Translations under genes and position numbers: made by a program
Assembly (NCBI GenBank): GCA_002633005.1
Contig: NMRA01000716.1
Span: 1,526-47,586, forward strand
Direction: 5' to 3'
Origin: Phoronis australis
Lineage: Eukaryota; Phoronida; Phoronidae
Length of the DNA: 46,061 nt
Notes under the pieces: generated by a model
Seen by the model: only the letters and a program-made list of their open reading frames with translations
Database searches by the model: none
Told to the model about the DNA's origin: nothing
Shown here: positions 1 through 10,916 of the stretch, piece by piece
How the letters are laid out: every line of letters begins with the position of its first letter
How positions within the stretch are numbered: the first letter of the stretch is position 1

Positions 1-59
1 GGGGGGTCGGAGCGATCAGTTTATAGGGTACACATTTATGAGGTACGAATACAATAGTG

Positions 60-1240
60 GGGTCATAGTAGGGAATTGCCCTCAAAGAAGAGACTCTTAA
101 GCTTTGGGCACAACTTGCCATTTGTCCTAAGATATTGAAACAGGTCATGGAGAGATGGAGAGCGGTAACATTAGATCTGGTACTGAAACCTTACACAAAG
201 AAGAAAAAAGGAAATCTTGATGCACATGCCCAGGATATTACACGAATCTGTCAAAAGTACATAGCAGCATCGATCTATTGGATCCCAAGGTCCATCCCAA
301 AGACGCAGCAATAAACATTATCAGTGACAGGATTGCTGCTCCAACAGTTAATATGCATGAAACAATAAGGATTGGACAGGAAATATTATCAGACTTCGAG
401 AAGGGTAAGCAGTACGTAAGGAACACAAGTATGTAATCACTGATGAAGATCCCTGTTTCCTAATATAGTACAAGGACATTGGCAGCAGGCTATCTGTAGT
501 CATCTCACGAAGAAGCCGGTTCCATTATTGTGCAACAGGAATTGAAATGTGCATGCGAACTCAACAAATTTTAAATTGTCTCGGATGATAAAAATGTATC
601 TATGCTTCGTGTGCATTACTATGACAAGGAACAGCTTCAAATACCACAACCATAAAATCCCCTAGTTAGCGTAGAACAGTCGTAGACATTAAGTGGACAG
701 TGGAAACATGCAGTGATATTGTGAAGGTCTCCTCCCTGCTCATGCGCTCTATGGTTGTAACACGGTGGCGTGCTACTATGGAGTTGGAACCGGATCCATC
801 CTTAAAATATTGAAGGCTGGACATGACCTGTCCGCCATCGGCACAATTAATGCACATTTTTCTGATCTCATAAAACATCTAGGCCACTAAATGTATGTGT
901 GCCTGTTATGGAATGAAGAAAATCAGAAAGATGTCAGGAACCAGACTGCTAGTATGGGGAATAAAATCGGCAAGGGATATTTGTCCGCCCCCAAACTGTC
1001 ACCGACAACAAAGAATTCACGGAGAATGTATACGTAAACGGAGCCCATTACCAGTCTGTCATGTGGTGGAATGTCACCAGCACTAGATCCTGAGGACTAT
1101 GGATGGAAGAAAGATGCCATAATCACTCTCACGATCTATAATTCGGCATGGTGTCCAAATCGCCGCTATGGCATTCTGGTGATGATTAAGTGTGGCTGCA
1201 AAGGTTAGATTCCATGAAATTCAAGTAGATACTGTTGCAG
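60..1240 (+). pseudogene. Broken copy of a multi-copy invertebrate protein family (HALxGCNT motif)
   Basis: No long frame is open, but protein-like stretches follow one another on the plus strand with frame changes. Near 272 the frame reads DPKVHPKDAAIN, followed by a stretch containing APTVNMHETI. Near 741 it reads HALYGCNTVACYYGVGTG, and near 1077 PALDPEDYGWKKDA, followed by an ending in MIKCGCKG. The order and wording resemble a large, uncharacterised family common in cnidarians, amphioxus and hemichordates, which has a central H-A-L-x-G-C-D-T motif and a Cys-rich tail. I recall the family pattern but not an accepted name. Several stops and frameshifts (for example TGA after TSTRS near 1090) make this a pseudogene. 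It starts at or beyond the window edge. The function is unknown; its copy number elsewhere suggests linkage to mobile DNA. Confidence 0.5.
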
Positions 1241-1261
1241 CGTCAATTTTCTACATCTGTG

Positions 1262-2500
1262 GTGGCTGGTACCTTAGCTATGAAAAAAAATAAGAATTTT
1301 GAAAAATGGCGGGCTTAATTTGCATAAATTATGCAAATTGCCAATGTATCCACCAAGAAACTCCGCTATGAAATTCTCTGATCATGGGAACATGGGCGAA
1401 AACGTCACCATGGTCTGCCTGAAGTGCTTGGTAAGGAAATTACAAGCAAAAATAACATTTTGCATAATGGCGACCTTAATTTGCATTTTTAAAAAATGTT
1501 CAAAGGTAGCGAATAATCACCCCCCTAAATCATGGTTACTTAACCCTAGGATACAAACAGCAAAGAAAAAAAATTATCCTACAAGTCCACGTTCAGCCCC
1601 CTGGCTCCCGGACTAAAGTTGGCATTTCAGGGCTAGAGTTCTATGGTTAATTATACTCCTGATATTCACAATTTCAGATGCACTTTTGGAATGTATGTGC
1701 TTACTTTTCACAGTCAAAACACTGATGAATGTAAAATTGTATACCTGTTCGCCACAAGACTTGCTATGTCGAAATTCCTAAAAACAGAAACAATGACAAT
1801 GAGTAAAGAAAAATTTATTAAGATCTAGTTGACGGGGCCTTGGACTGGGCGGGGTAATGAACTAGAAATAACAAGGTAAGCAAATCTTTTATCTGGGTTT
1901 CGCACAACTCCTCTTAAACCGCTTGCTGGTTGTTTGTGCTCCGCTGTGTCTTGAAGCTAACCGCTTCCTTCAAGCACCACAGTAATTACCTTATTAATAC
2001 TCTCTCTATATAGCTCTCCTCAATTCCCGATTTCTGAGATTTCCGTCGTTTCAATCGAGGACCGATGAATTTGTAAGCTGGCTTCTTATACATTTGACCC
2101 TTCGTAAAACTACAATTTTTATAAGGTACAATACTTTATGCGCAAGGGGCCCACATCACAAAAGGCAGTCCTACAAATGGGTTGAAAATAACACAATATG
2201 GGATGTTGCGTTGTGCCGACTTGCATCAGTATTGGTACCTAACTTGCATGCAGTACTCATGACCTGGAAGCAGACACTGACTGTATAAAAATACGATTTG
2301 ACGGATAGGAAAGCCTAAATACTGACATCAATGAGAAGATGGGATTTGAATGTGACTGGCTCACTTTTTCGTCCAAGGAAAAAATCATTGCAATTTTATC
2401 TCGCTCATTACGCAGGCACATCACGTCCATCAGTACACAATTTTCAAGCAAAGAATTCCAACTATCTTGGTATCATTTATACGTTGCCACGATTTTAGAT
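1262..2500. other. Non-coding stretch with two diverged 160-bp-spaced repeats and a promoter-like segment
   Basis: No recognisable gene. The phrase GGCGNNCTTAATTTGCAT occurs near 1308 and again near 1468, so a diverged tandem unit of about 160 bp is present. Around 2005-2075 a TATATAG sequence precedes a pyrimidine-rich stretch and a possible splice donor (TTTGTAAGC near 2070), which could be an old promoter and leader, but nothing downstream supports a gene. Confidence 0.3.
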
Positions 2501-2502
2501 AT

Positions 2503-2660
2503 GGTGGGCCGTTGAGGGGAAAGTGTCGCCGTAAAATTACGCTCGTAATTACGAGCGTAATTTAAATTGCAGGAATGTCGCCGTAAAATTACGCTCGTAA
2601 TTACGAGAGTAAATTAAATAAGGAAATGTCGCCGTAAATTACGCTCGTAAAATTCCTCAA
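2503..2660 (+). mobile_element. Left terminal palindrome array of the integrase-core transposon
   Basis: The end begins near GGGCCGTTGAGGGGAAAGTG and carries the phrase GTCGCCGTAAAATTACGCTC three times (about 2526, 2578, 2629), with spacing near 50 bp. Two of the units contain or nearly contain a perfect 24-bp palindrome built from the half-site TTACGCTCGTAA. The same GGGCCGTTGNGGGGAAAGTG start is found at 13085, in a short related element whose far end is an inverted version of this one. The transposase start codon at 2716 follows directly, so this stretch is both the terminal inverted repeat and the probable promoter region. The matching right end was not found by eye in 9282-10000. Confidence 0.65.
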
Positions 2661-2868
2661 GAACGTTCCAAATTTAAACCAATCAATGGTAACCTAACAT
2701 ACTCGAAAAACCAATATGGCTACGGATGGACATGGAGATGACTTTCTGTTGAATGTGCAGCGAATTGTAAATGACATGTGTCGACGAATTTCTACGCCTC
2801 CCGTGGAAACAGGTGTCCTCAATTCAGTGACACTAAGGTAAGTTTCTCTCACCAGGGTGAGGTATGCT

Positions 2869-3028
2869 CAGGGGCGGATCCAGGATTTTGAGTTAGAGGG
2901 GGGGCAGGGCGAGGTATTAGCCAGGATTTTGCCAGTCAAGCATTCGCACCCCCGAACTGCCAAATGTAATCTGGTAGAATTTTAGGGGGGGGCATGGGCC
3001 CCTTGGCACCCCTCTAAATACGCCACTG
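2869..3028. mobile_element. 160-bp MITE (CAGNGGCGGAT family) with target duplication
   Basis: The element starts CAGGGGCGGATCCAGG and ends in TACGCCACTG, so the ends are imperfect 10-bp inverted repeats (CAGGGGCGGA against CAGTGGCGTA). It is flanked on both sides by ATGCT (2864-2868 and 3029-3033), a clean 5-bp target-site duplication. It has no coding capacity. It sits in intron 1 of the transposase remnant, so it is a nested and younger insertion. A relative begins at 45468. Confidence 0.75.
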
Positions 3029-3033
3029 ATGCT

Positions 3034-4835
3034 GGTGGAAAATTAACATACCAACAAATTCAGTGACTGCACTAAAAAAGTTGTCTCAGACTCAATGTTC
3101 CATTGATTACGAAAATTCCGTAAATTTGTCTCCCTGACTGTAAGTCATCTTACTAGCGTCGGGGTGCACATGTATCCGGCGTCTGCAGAATGCTAACATG
3201 AGCACAGCTATACCCTTCATTTGACTTATTGTTTGTGTCCGAGACTGAAATGGTTAAGGTCGATCAATTTTTATTTAGGGGCCGACTGTGGGTATACTGT
3301 CGACTTTACTAAAGGAACTCAACGATAAATTTGCTGTATAAAGACTACGCTTGTTGTTGTCAACGCGTAACGGGGAACTCTGTCTTGACTTGGCGAAAAT
3401 GCTATGATCACTTTAGAATCATGCGTACATGTATGTATCGAAGTCTCATTCGTCCCTGANGCCATCCTCTTCACAGTAAAAATAACCACTCATTCGTCCC
3501 TGATCCCGCCATATGGCGTGACTGTTTGTTTTCACTCAGGGCCTGATGCCGTCTGGAGGCGTTATCTAAACAATGTATCTACCAGGCGGATCACTCCTTC
3601 AGGAGGGATAGAAGGCAGCAACTTATTGGTTTATGTTTAAATATATCTAGGGTATTCCCAGTTTTCTGTCCAATGAGGATTGAGACACCAGATTCTGTAT
3701 TAACTTGTTCAGTTTGTGAAGTTAGCGCCTATTGGATGTTATTTCTGGATTTTAGAACCATTTCTTCACAAGCGAATTATCAATTCAAGGAAAAACCAGG
3801 AAGCGTGTTAACTTTGTAGTGGCTGTTGTGGTAACTTTTGAAAGGTTATAGAGATGTTCCTCCATGAAATATAGTATATTTGTTTGATTTGAAGACATGA
3901 AGCTAACAGCCCCGAATGGAGCCTAATTGGTATTACATAACACTGCTGTCACCACTTAATCATCTGCTAGGGTGCTCCACCTTCACACTTATCAGGCTTC
4001 TATTGTGAGTCAGCATGCGTGAATAATTGGCTGATAAGCCACCTCTGGAACTACTTTTGGCTGANACTGACCAGAAACAATAACAAAATGTTCAATTACT
4101 TCTCTGTGACTAGCACTGTGCACATACTCACTTGAAATTGCCCTTGATATTATACGGACATCATCTCTGCTGCTCTCTCACAGTTCTTGAAGTTTTTATT
4201 ATGGAGGATAGTGTGGATACTGATGACACTGGTCACATTTAGATATAGACTTCAGTGATTATGGATATGAAAGGGTGGATACCGATGGCACTCAGTGGTC
4301 AGATTTAGATACAGATTTCAGTGATCTAGATTATGACGGGGATATGAAACATGGAAAGCTTTCTTGACATCTTTTCTGGAAATTTAAATGGATTATCTGT
4401 AAACAAATATCTTTGTTTCTGGAAAACAAAAAGTAAAACTATTTGTTGAACCCTTTATCAATATTGAACTTGGATAAATTTTATATCATCATGAAGCTCA
4501 TTTGGTCAAGATGAGTTGCTGAAAATTTGGTAAGTATATGTTTACTAATGACTGAGTAACGAGGTTTTAATTATGTGCAGTGCTTCTGACCTAGTTCTGA
4601 GTGAAATACCCTCCGAATTCAAGGGGTACAGCTACACTGTAAGCCAGCCTATTTTAAAAGCTGTTTATGCCATATGGTGCTCAGGGTCGAATGAGTTAAC
4701 GAATTGTGCTTCACATCATACCTCACAGTTGTACTGGGTACAGGCAGCCTAATTTGGGAAAGGAGCATCAACGAAATTCATATTAAACTGTCGCTGTCTA
4801 TCTGTTGACTGGGTCTACATTACATGTTATTTCAG
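3034..4835. other. Intron 1 of the transposase remnant
   Basis: No coding signal recognised. It contains a 15-bp phrase repeated on both sides of an N (3445-3459 and 3489-3503) and a 62-bp tandem duplication (4213-4350). Confidence 0.4.
4213..4350 (+). repeat. Two-copy 62-bp tandem duplication
   Basis: GTGGATACYGATG starts at 4213 and again at 4275. Both copies run through AGATTTCAGTGAT-like and GATATGAAA phrases. In one frame the second copy reads as a short acidic peptide (WSDLDTDFSDLDYDGD), but the first copy hits a stop, so coding is unlikely. Confidence 0.55.
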
Positions 4836-6732
4836 ATGTGAACAATTGATGACTAATGTGCTTAGAGGCAGTGGCAGTCTATGCACAGAGAGCGAGTCGG
4901 AGCGTATTACTGGTCTCCTGTCACAACTACGTCATGAGGCAAAAACATTACTGGAAAGTAATAACACAGGTACCTTGTGCAACATAGCAGTTAGGTGTGC
5001 CTACATCCAAAAATAATCTATTCGCACAATCACCTATTCTTCAATATTTAAGCACAGGCTACTCTGTACATTTGCAATTGTTTTCTGTGAAAAAATAAAT
5101 TTCTTGGAGAAATTTTGAGAAATAAACTTGTTTTAAAGTGTAACGCATGTTATAGTTTCTATGGAAAATTAAATATCTGTACTCTGGTCAATTGTAGCTC
5201 TATATGGATACACAGCACCTTGGATGTGTAATGGGAAAATAGGAGGTCCAAAGAAGAACATATCCAAAGAACAACTCCTGTTTTTAACTAAAGCAAAGAT
5301 GACCAACCGAGCCATAGCGAATTGCCTGGGGGTGTCAGTGGACACTGTAAAATCGGGACTTAGGTAAGTTTTAGTTGGAAATGCAGCATAAAAGGCCAAG
5401 ATGATGAAACTATGCATTATTTCTGTTCATAAAGTGTGGTTTTAATGCTATTACTAAACTTGATCAAACAAGAGAGAAACCGAATATCAATGGAGAACAT
5501 TAATACATTTAGAAACTGATATGTAAATTAAGCTCGCACTAAACTGACCATACTTCCTTAGTGTGGGATTCCGCTTCTCCAAGTTGAAACGGGTTGATTT
5601 GTAGGCCCAGTTTACCCCCACAAATCGGAATCTGTATGCAAATTATCTTGAATAAGAAAGTTTGAAAATGAAGTTTATTCTCATTTGATAGAGATCTATA
5701 TGAAATATTAGAAAAAGGTTTGATGCTTTTGGTAATTACATTTAATTTAGATATGAAATCATTCACGAAAATACCATGCCATTCACCTAAATATGTAGTT
5801 TTAGGTATCTATTGCACTCGCTACTGATGCTGTTACTGTAAATTAGCTAATTGTGTTATTGTTGTTAGATTACGGCTATACTTTTGTTGCCAGACACTGT
5901 CATACAGTTTTTTCTTCACAGCCTCTTGAGGAATTTTCTTCACCAACAGAAAATTATTTTGCCAACTTTTGTTTCGATTGTATTTCAGAGAATATGGTAT
6001 TTTTAAAAGAACCCCATGTGATCTGTATAACGAAGACTTAGACATGGAGGTTGAACGGGCCATTGAAGGAAACAGAAAAATCGGCCCAAATGCTGTGAAA
6101 GCTCGCCTACAAGGCAAGGGCGTTTTTGTACCACGATCAAGGGTCAGAGAAGCACTTCACCGAGTTGATCCTGCCGGATGCGTCATGCGCTCAGTTGGTG
6201 CGCAACTACACAGGCGCACTTACAATGTACGCGCCCCCAACTCTCTTTGGCATATAGACGGGAACCATAAGTTAATAAGGTATGTGTTAATTTGGTGAGG
6301 TACTCCATTTTCGTACTTTTATGCTACAAATGCCTAATTCAAGAATGCAGCCTTTGTAACAACGCGTGCAGTCATTAAAATATTTCCCATTTGTAACAAC
6401 AAAAAGGTTAATGTGCGTGAGATTGTGCCAATTTTATGTCAAGTTTTAAAAAATTGAACTACTCTGTCGGCTTTTCATTACGTTCAAGCGTTTACCTCTA
6501 CGTTCATTCCCATTTACTACTGCTGACATTACTTCCAGTTGGGGCATAGTTATTCATGGTGGGGTGGATGGCTACAGTAGGTTGATCACATTTATGCAGG
6601 CAGCAAACAACAAGTCAAGCAGTTTTTCAAGCCTTCAAGGGAGCCGTTGAAGCATATACACTGTATACACAAAGAGGCAACTACATTAGAATATTGAAAG
6701 GAAAATGCGTTGTGCGAGGAACACTCACCAAA

Positions 6733-6765
6733 AACACACGCACACAAGGCACACACGCACACATT
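6733..6765. repeat. AC/CA-rich microsatellite
   Basis: A run of CACACGCACACA-type dinucleotides. The second copy of the duplicated segment has the same tract near 7870-7905 at a slightly different length, as expected for alleles. Confidence 0.7.
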
Positions 6766-6825
6766 CATTGTTGCAGTATATTGCAATCTCTACATGAGAG
6801 TGCTTTAGATTTGACGTGTCTAAAT

Positions 6826-6955
6826 GACGGCGCACCATAGGGGGCTGGGGAGATATACCCCCGCTTTTTTCAGTTCTATGCCGCCCATGGTCTACGGGCA
6901 GTGCACAACGGGGGGCTATAACCCCTATTTTTTCCAGTGCTGCGCCGCCCATGGT
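6826..6955 (+). repeat. GCCGCCCATGG short interspersed element, copy 1
   Basis: It starts GACGGCGCACCATAGGGG and ends GCGCCGCCCATGGTC. Internally it is two related halves of about 65 bp, each running from a CACCATAGGGG- or CACAACGGGG-type start to CCGCCCATGGTC. Start and end are approximate inverted repeats (ACCATAGG against CCCATGGT). Other copies are at 7966, 20874 and, inverted, 34289. No coding capacity. Confidence 0.7.
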
Positions 6956-7375
6956 CTTATCTGCATTCCCTAAACCACATTACCAGCGAAACTTGTGACC
7001 ATACATGCTTATCTGGTTCACAACCTGATAGAATTTACACAGTAACCTTAACTGATTTCATACAACAATCAACCATTTGAGGCCCATAGTCTCATGTATC
7101 TAACTAGTACAGGGATGATCTATGAAAACTTTCAAATGATATTTTGAGACATCTTAGTGTGAGATAGCTACATTTGAGAATCCTTTGGCTTTTTAAATGA
7201 CTAATTGTCACGAAATAGTGCTCCTTACATGGTCGGTTTTTATGTAGTTTTCATATTTACAAATGTCCCTATTGATCAGACTTTGCGTGTTATTCTATCT
7301 CACCCACGGTTAGTTGCTTATCCAGATGACATTTAAATAGGCTGTACTGCAGTAAAAGACAACCACTTCTTACCN

Positions 7376-8591
7376 CCAACTCTCTTTGGCATATAGACGG
7401 GAACCATAAGTTAATAAGGTATATGTTAATTTGGTGAGGTACTCCATTTTCTTACATTTATGCTACAAATGCCTAATTCAAGAGTGCAGCCTTTGTAACA
7501 ACGCGTGCAGTCATTAAAATATTTCCCATTTGTAACAACAAAAAGGTTAATGTGCGTGAGATTGTGTCAATTTTATGTCAAGTTTTAAAAAGTTGAACTA
7601 CTTTGTCGGCTTTTCATTACGTTCAAGCGTTTACCTCTACGTTCATTCCCATTTACTACTACTGACATTACTTCCAGTTGGGGCATAGTTATTCATGGTT
7701 GGGTGGATGGCAATAGGTTGATCACCTTTATGCAGGCAGCAAACAACAACAAGTCAAGCACAGTTTTTCAAGCCTTCAAGGTAGCCGTTGAAGCATATGC
7801 ACTGTATACACAAAGAGGCAACTACATTAGAATATTGAAAAGAAAATGCGTTGTGCGAGGAACACTCACCAAAAAACACACACACACAAGGCACACACGC
7901 ACACATTCATTGTTGCAGTATATTGCAATCTCTACATGAGAGTCGAAATCTAAACTGCAGTCTAAATGACGGCGCACCATAGGGGGCTAGGGAGATATAC
8001 CCCCGCTTTTTCAGTTCTCTGCCGCCCATGGTCTACGGGCAGTGCACAACGGGGGGCTATAACCCCTATTTTTCCCAGTGCTGCGCCGCCCATGGTCTTA
8101 TCTGCATTCCCTAAACCACATTACCAGCGAAACTTGTGACCATACATGCTCNCAGTGCTACGCCGCCCATGGTCTTATCTGCATTCCCTAAACCACATTA
8201 CCAGCGAAACTTGTGACCATACATGCTCATCTGGTTCACAACCTGATAGAATTTACACAGTAACCTTAACGGAGTTCATACAACAAACAACCATTTGAGG
8301 CCCATAGTCTCGTGTATCTAACTAGTACAGGGAAGATCTATGAAAACTTTCAAATGATATTTTGAGACATCTTAGTGTGAGATAGCTACATTTGAGAATC
8401 CTTTGGCTTTTTGAATGACTAATTGTCACTAAATAGTGCTCCTTACATGGTCGGTTTTTATGTAGTTTTCATATTTACAAATGTCCCTATTGATCAGACT
8501 TTGCCTGTTATTCTACCTCACCCACGGTTAGTTGCACATCCAGATGACATTTAAATAGGCTGTACTGCAGTAAAAGACAACCACTTCTTAT
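7376..8591 (+). repeat. Second copy of the duplicated segment, with an inner duplication at an N
   Basis: It repeats 6237-7374. Inside it, about 70 bp ending CATACATGCTC before the N at 8152 is repeated immediately after that N (8153-8226), which accounts for the larger length. Exon 5 in this copy (from about 7680) stays open where copy one is frameshifted: AANNNKSSTVFQAF. Confidence 0.85.
7966..8096 (+). repeat. GCCGCCCATGG short interspersed element, copy 2
   Basis: Same element as at 6826, carried along by the larger duplication. A stub of its end is repeated at 8153-8175 after the single N. Confidence 0.7.
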
Positions 8592-9281
8592 CTAGAGACC
8601 GGCATCATGTTATGGGGTTGCCATATATAGGCAAATAGATGACAAGAATGTTTTCATCATTTCAGGTAAGGCTGCCCATCAAGGATAAGAGTAGACCTTG
8701 GAGGCGAAAACAACACAGTTTGCAGTTACATGGAGGAAACGAGAGGGACGAACAGAGGGAGTGCACTACGTGGGTTGTCTGTTCACAATCAACGTATCGA
8801 GAGGTTATGGGTGGACCTGTGAAATGGCGTAACCAATGTATTTTATGATTTGTTCCAATATTTAGAATGTACCCAGATGCTCAGTGTTGACAACAACAAT
8901 CACCGATGGGCTCTTCAATACATATTCCTCCCAAGGATCAATGAGCAGATACGAGATTTCACTGAGCAGTGGAACAATCACGGTTTGAGTTCTGAAGGTA
9001 TGGCTACACCTAAACAGCTCTTCATTTAAGGTGCGTTGGCAAATGTTCATTCCAACCTCACTGCAGTGAATGACCTGTTCAACCCCGCCTATCAGCAAGC
9101 TGTGAATGAACCTCTGGTGGAAAATGCGCAGCAACTAGTGGACACTCCCTCGGCACGTTGTCCCATTTCTGATGAGGATCTGCAGGTGATGAGTCTAACC
9201 ATCAATCCAACAGAGAGCTCGTCTGACCATGGTGTTAACCTATACTTACGAGTTCTCAGTTTTATTGATGAACACCTGTAA

Positions 9282-9984
9282 CACACCAGGGTCCTCTTCC
9301 TGGGGCTAAACAACTGAGAACCCTTTGGATACATGAAGTTGTACCACATGAGTATTTGAACAAAACCACTTTCTTGTTGTTCTGCTCAACGGATTTTGAT
9401 GAAACTTTTTCATTTCAGTTTGCGATATCAAAGTGACACCACAGAACTTTGGTGCGATAGTGACTTCTCCACCTCCTTGTAGCCATTGCTTGCCTTTCTC
9501 GTTTTACCATTTCACTGCTCCACTTGAAAGTAACCAAACACATCAAGTAGTATTGCAACCTAGTATGTTTTTCCAATACAAAGGTCTGTCCTTTGTGTGC
9601 ACCAACGTTTACGTTATTTAACTCAATGAAAGTGAATTTTTCACCAGTGACAGAAAGTGCGCGAACACATTGTTTAAGAATTTAACATCATTATTGTTCA
9701 TTTTGTGAGGAACACCTCTGTAGAGAATGTCCTATATGTCTAAGAATGTTTAAATTAGTGTAGAACGTGTTTAAGTTCAATTTTCTGGAATCATTATTTA
9801 TTCCATAATAAATGCCATTCGAGTTTCAGAAGTACGTACTTTATTTCGAGGACGACTTTGGATTAAATCATGAAAATGCAATTACAACTTTACAATGGAT
9901 CTTTTAACACTCCAATGAATATTCATGATTTCTTACTTTTGCTGTCAAAGTTATTAACCAAAAGTACTATAAATTAGCAACTCT
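9282..9984. other. Region after the transposase; right end not found
   Basis: Nothing coding recognised. I searched for the CGGCGACA- or TTACGAGCG-type terminal words seen at 2526 and 13480 and saw none, so the right end of the element is either deleted or too diverged. Confidence 0.35.
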
Positions 9985-10830
9985 GCAAATAACTTCAGGG
10001 TCTATATTCTGCCAAATTATACAAAGATCCTGCAAAGGGTTTAGAAAATAAGACAATACATGCGGAAAAAATCGCTAGGGATTACCTACAACGTAGTCGA
10101 GCATGTCCAAACATTAACGTCAGCTGCCACATTCTCATTACAAACAAATCTGGCAATTTTCACAATATTTTTGGTAGATTGGTGGATATAGAGGTTGACA
10201 CTAAAAACAGACTCCAAACTTAAAAATCAACATTATGCCCCACAGCAAACGTCAAATCTGTCTGAAAATGGAAAGGCATTGTTGTCTCCTTAATAAAAAC
10301 CTAATTGCCAAGTTTCATGGAAATCCATCATGAAAATACACGAGAAAACCTAAAAAAGCTACCATCATCTGGATTGTTCTGAAACTAGTCATTATCTGTT
10401 GTCAATTTCCTAATAACATATGCCAAATTTCACACAAAATTCTTGCATAGGGTTAATGGAATACAGCCACAGACACACAAAAATCTCCACTAGGGAACCC
10501 CTTCGAAATCAAACCTTCTGAAAATCAACATCATCCTCACCTTATCAGGCACACATCTGCAAACTTTCGTATTGATCCTTCAATCGGATTGGCAAATAGA
10601 AACTTGAAAATTTTAAAAATGACAGAAGGTGGCACAAATTCATTGTCTCCTGAACTGAAACCTTTTTGCGAAATTTTCTGAAAATCCATCAAAAAATTTC
10701 GCAAATACAAAAAAATAACATTGCCACTAGGAGGCATAGCAGTGCTCAGATCAGTCAAAATTCCTGGTGGTCATCTTCAAGGAACACATTTGTCAAATCT
10801 CATAAAGATCCTGCAATGGAGGAATTGCAT
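9985..10830 (+). repeat. Degenerate ~130-150-bp tandem repeat with CTCF-like cores, block A
   Basis: Phrases such as AAAGATCCTGCAA, GAAAATCAACATCATC, CAGGNACACATCTG and CCACTAGG recur in the same order. Cores are seen near 10071 (CGCTAGGG), 10483 (CCACTAGGGAAC), 10625 (AGGTGGCAC) and 10722 (CCACTAGGAGGC). Spacing is about 130-150 bp. The same unit makes up blocks at 29800-30790 and, inverted, 35195-36380. Coding potential is nil in every frame. Confidence 0.65.
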
Positions 10831-10916
10831 CAGCGGATGCACAGATTGAGAGGACTGGCAATATGCATACACATATCAATAGGTGGTTGCATAATAAAAG
10901 CTGTTCTATTGGAACT

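Larger units (their letters stand above)
6237..7374 (+). repeat. First copy of a ~1.14-kb duplicated segment
   Basis: This begins inside exon 4 of the transposase (CCAACTCTCTTTGG) and ends just before the N at 7375. The following segment 7376-8591 repeats it almost base for base, from the same exon 4 phrase to AAGACAACCACTTCTTA. Differences are scattered single bases and small indels, like allelic variation. See the findings for the assembly explanation. Confidence 0.85.
2716..9281 (+). pseudogene. Multi-exon integrase-core (rve/DDE-like) transposase, broken
   Basis: Exons with good GT-AG borders and matching phases: 2716-2837, 4836-4969, 5198-5363 and 5989-6279, then a fifth from 6539 (its repeated copy starts near 7680) and a last coding stretch about 8665-9281. 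Exon 3 holds a helix-turn-helix-like region (ISKEQLLFL, then TNRAIANCLGVSVDTVKSGL). Exon 4 carries LHRVDPAGCVMR and SLWHIDGNHKLI with the first catalytic Asp. Exon 5 has VIHGGVDGYSRLITF. The last part has [10 protein letters not shown] (second Asp) and [14 protein letters not shown] (catalytic Glu), then ALQYIFLPRIN and WNNHG. This matches the eukaryotic integrase-core family known from fish and invertebrates. Breaks: a 2-bp loss in exon 5 copy one (near 6620), TGA instead of Trp near 8820, and TAA near 9028. An exon between IDGYSR and RIRVD is replaced by unrelated repeat DNA. The family is recognised with good confidence; the transposon superfamily name is left open. Confidence 0.72.

Noticed and set aside
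7703-7939. Open frame ending in a His/Thr-rich tail
   Set aside because: The first part is transposase exon 5; the tail is translated AC microsatellite, not protein.
8639-8848. 69-codon open frame
   Set aside because: It reads the last transposase exon in the wrong frame; the right frame gives [11 protein letters not shown].
9985-10830. CRISPR-like array
   Set aside because: Units are diverged, repeats are long and spacers are not unique inserts; the window is eukaryotic.
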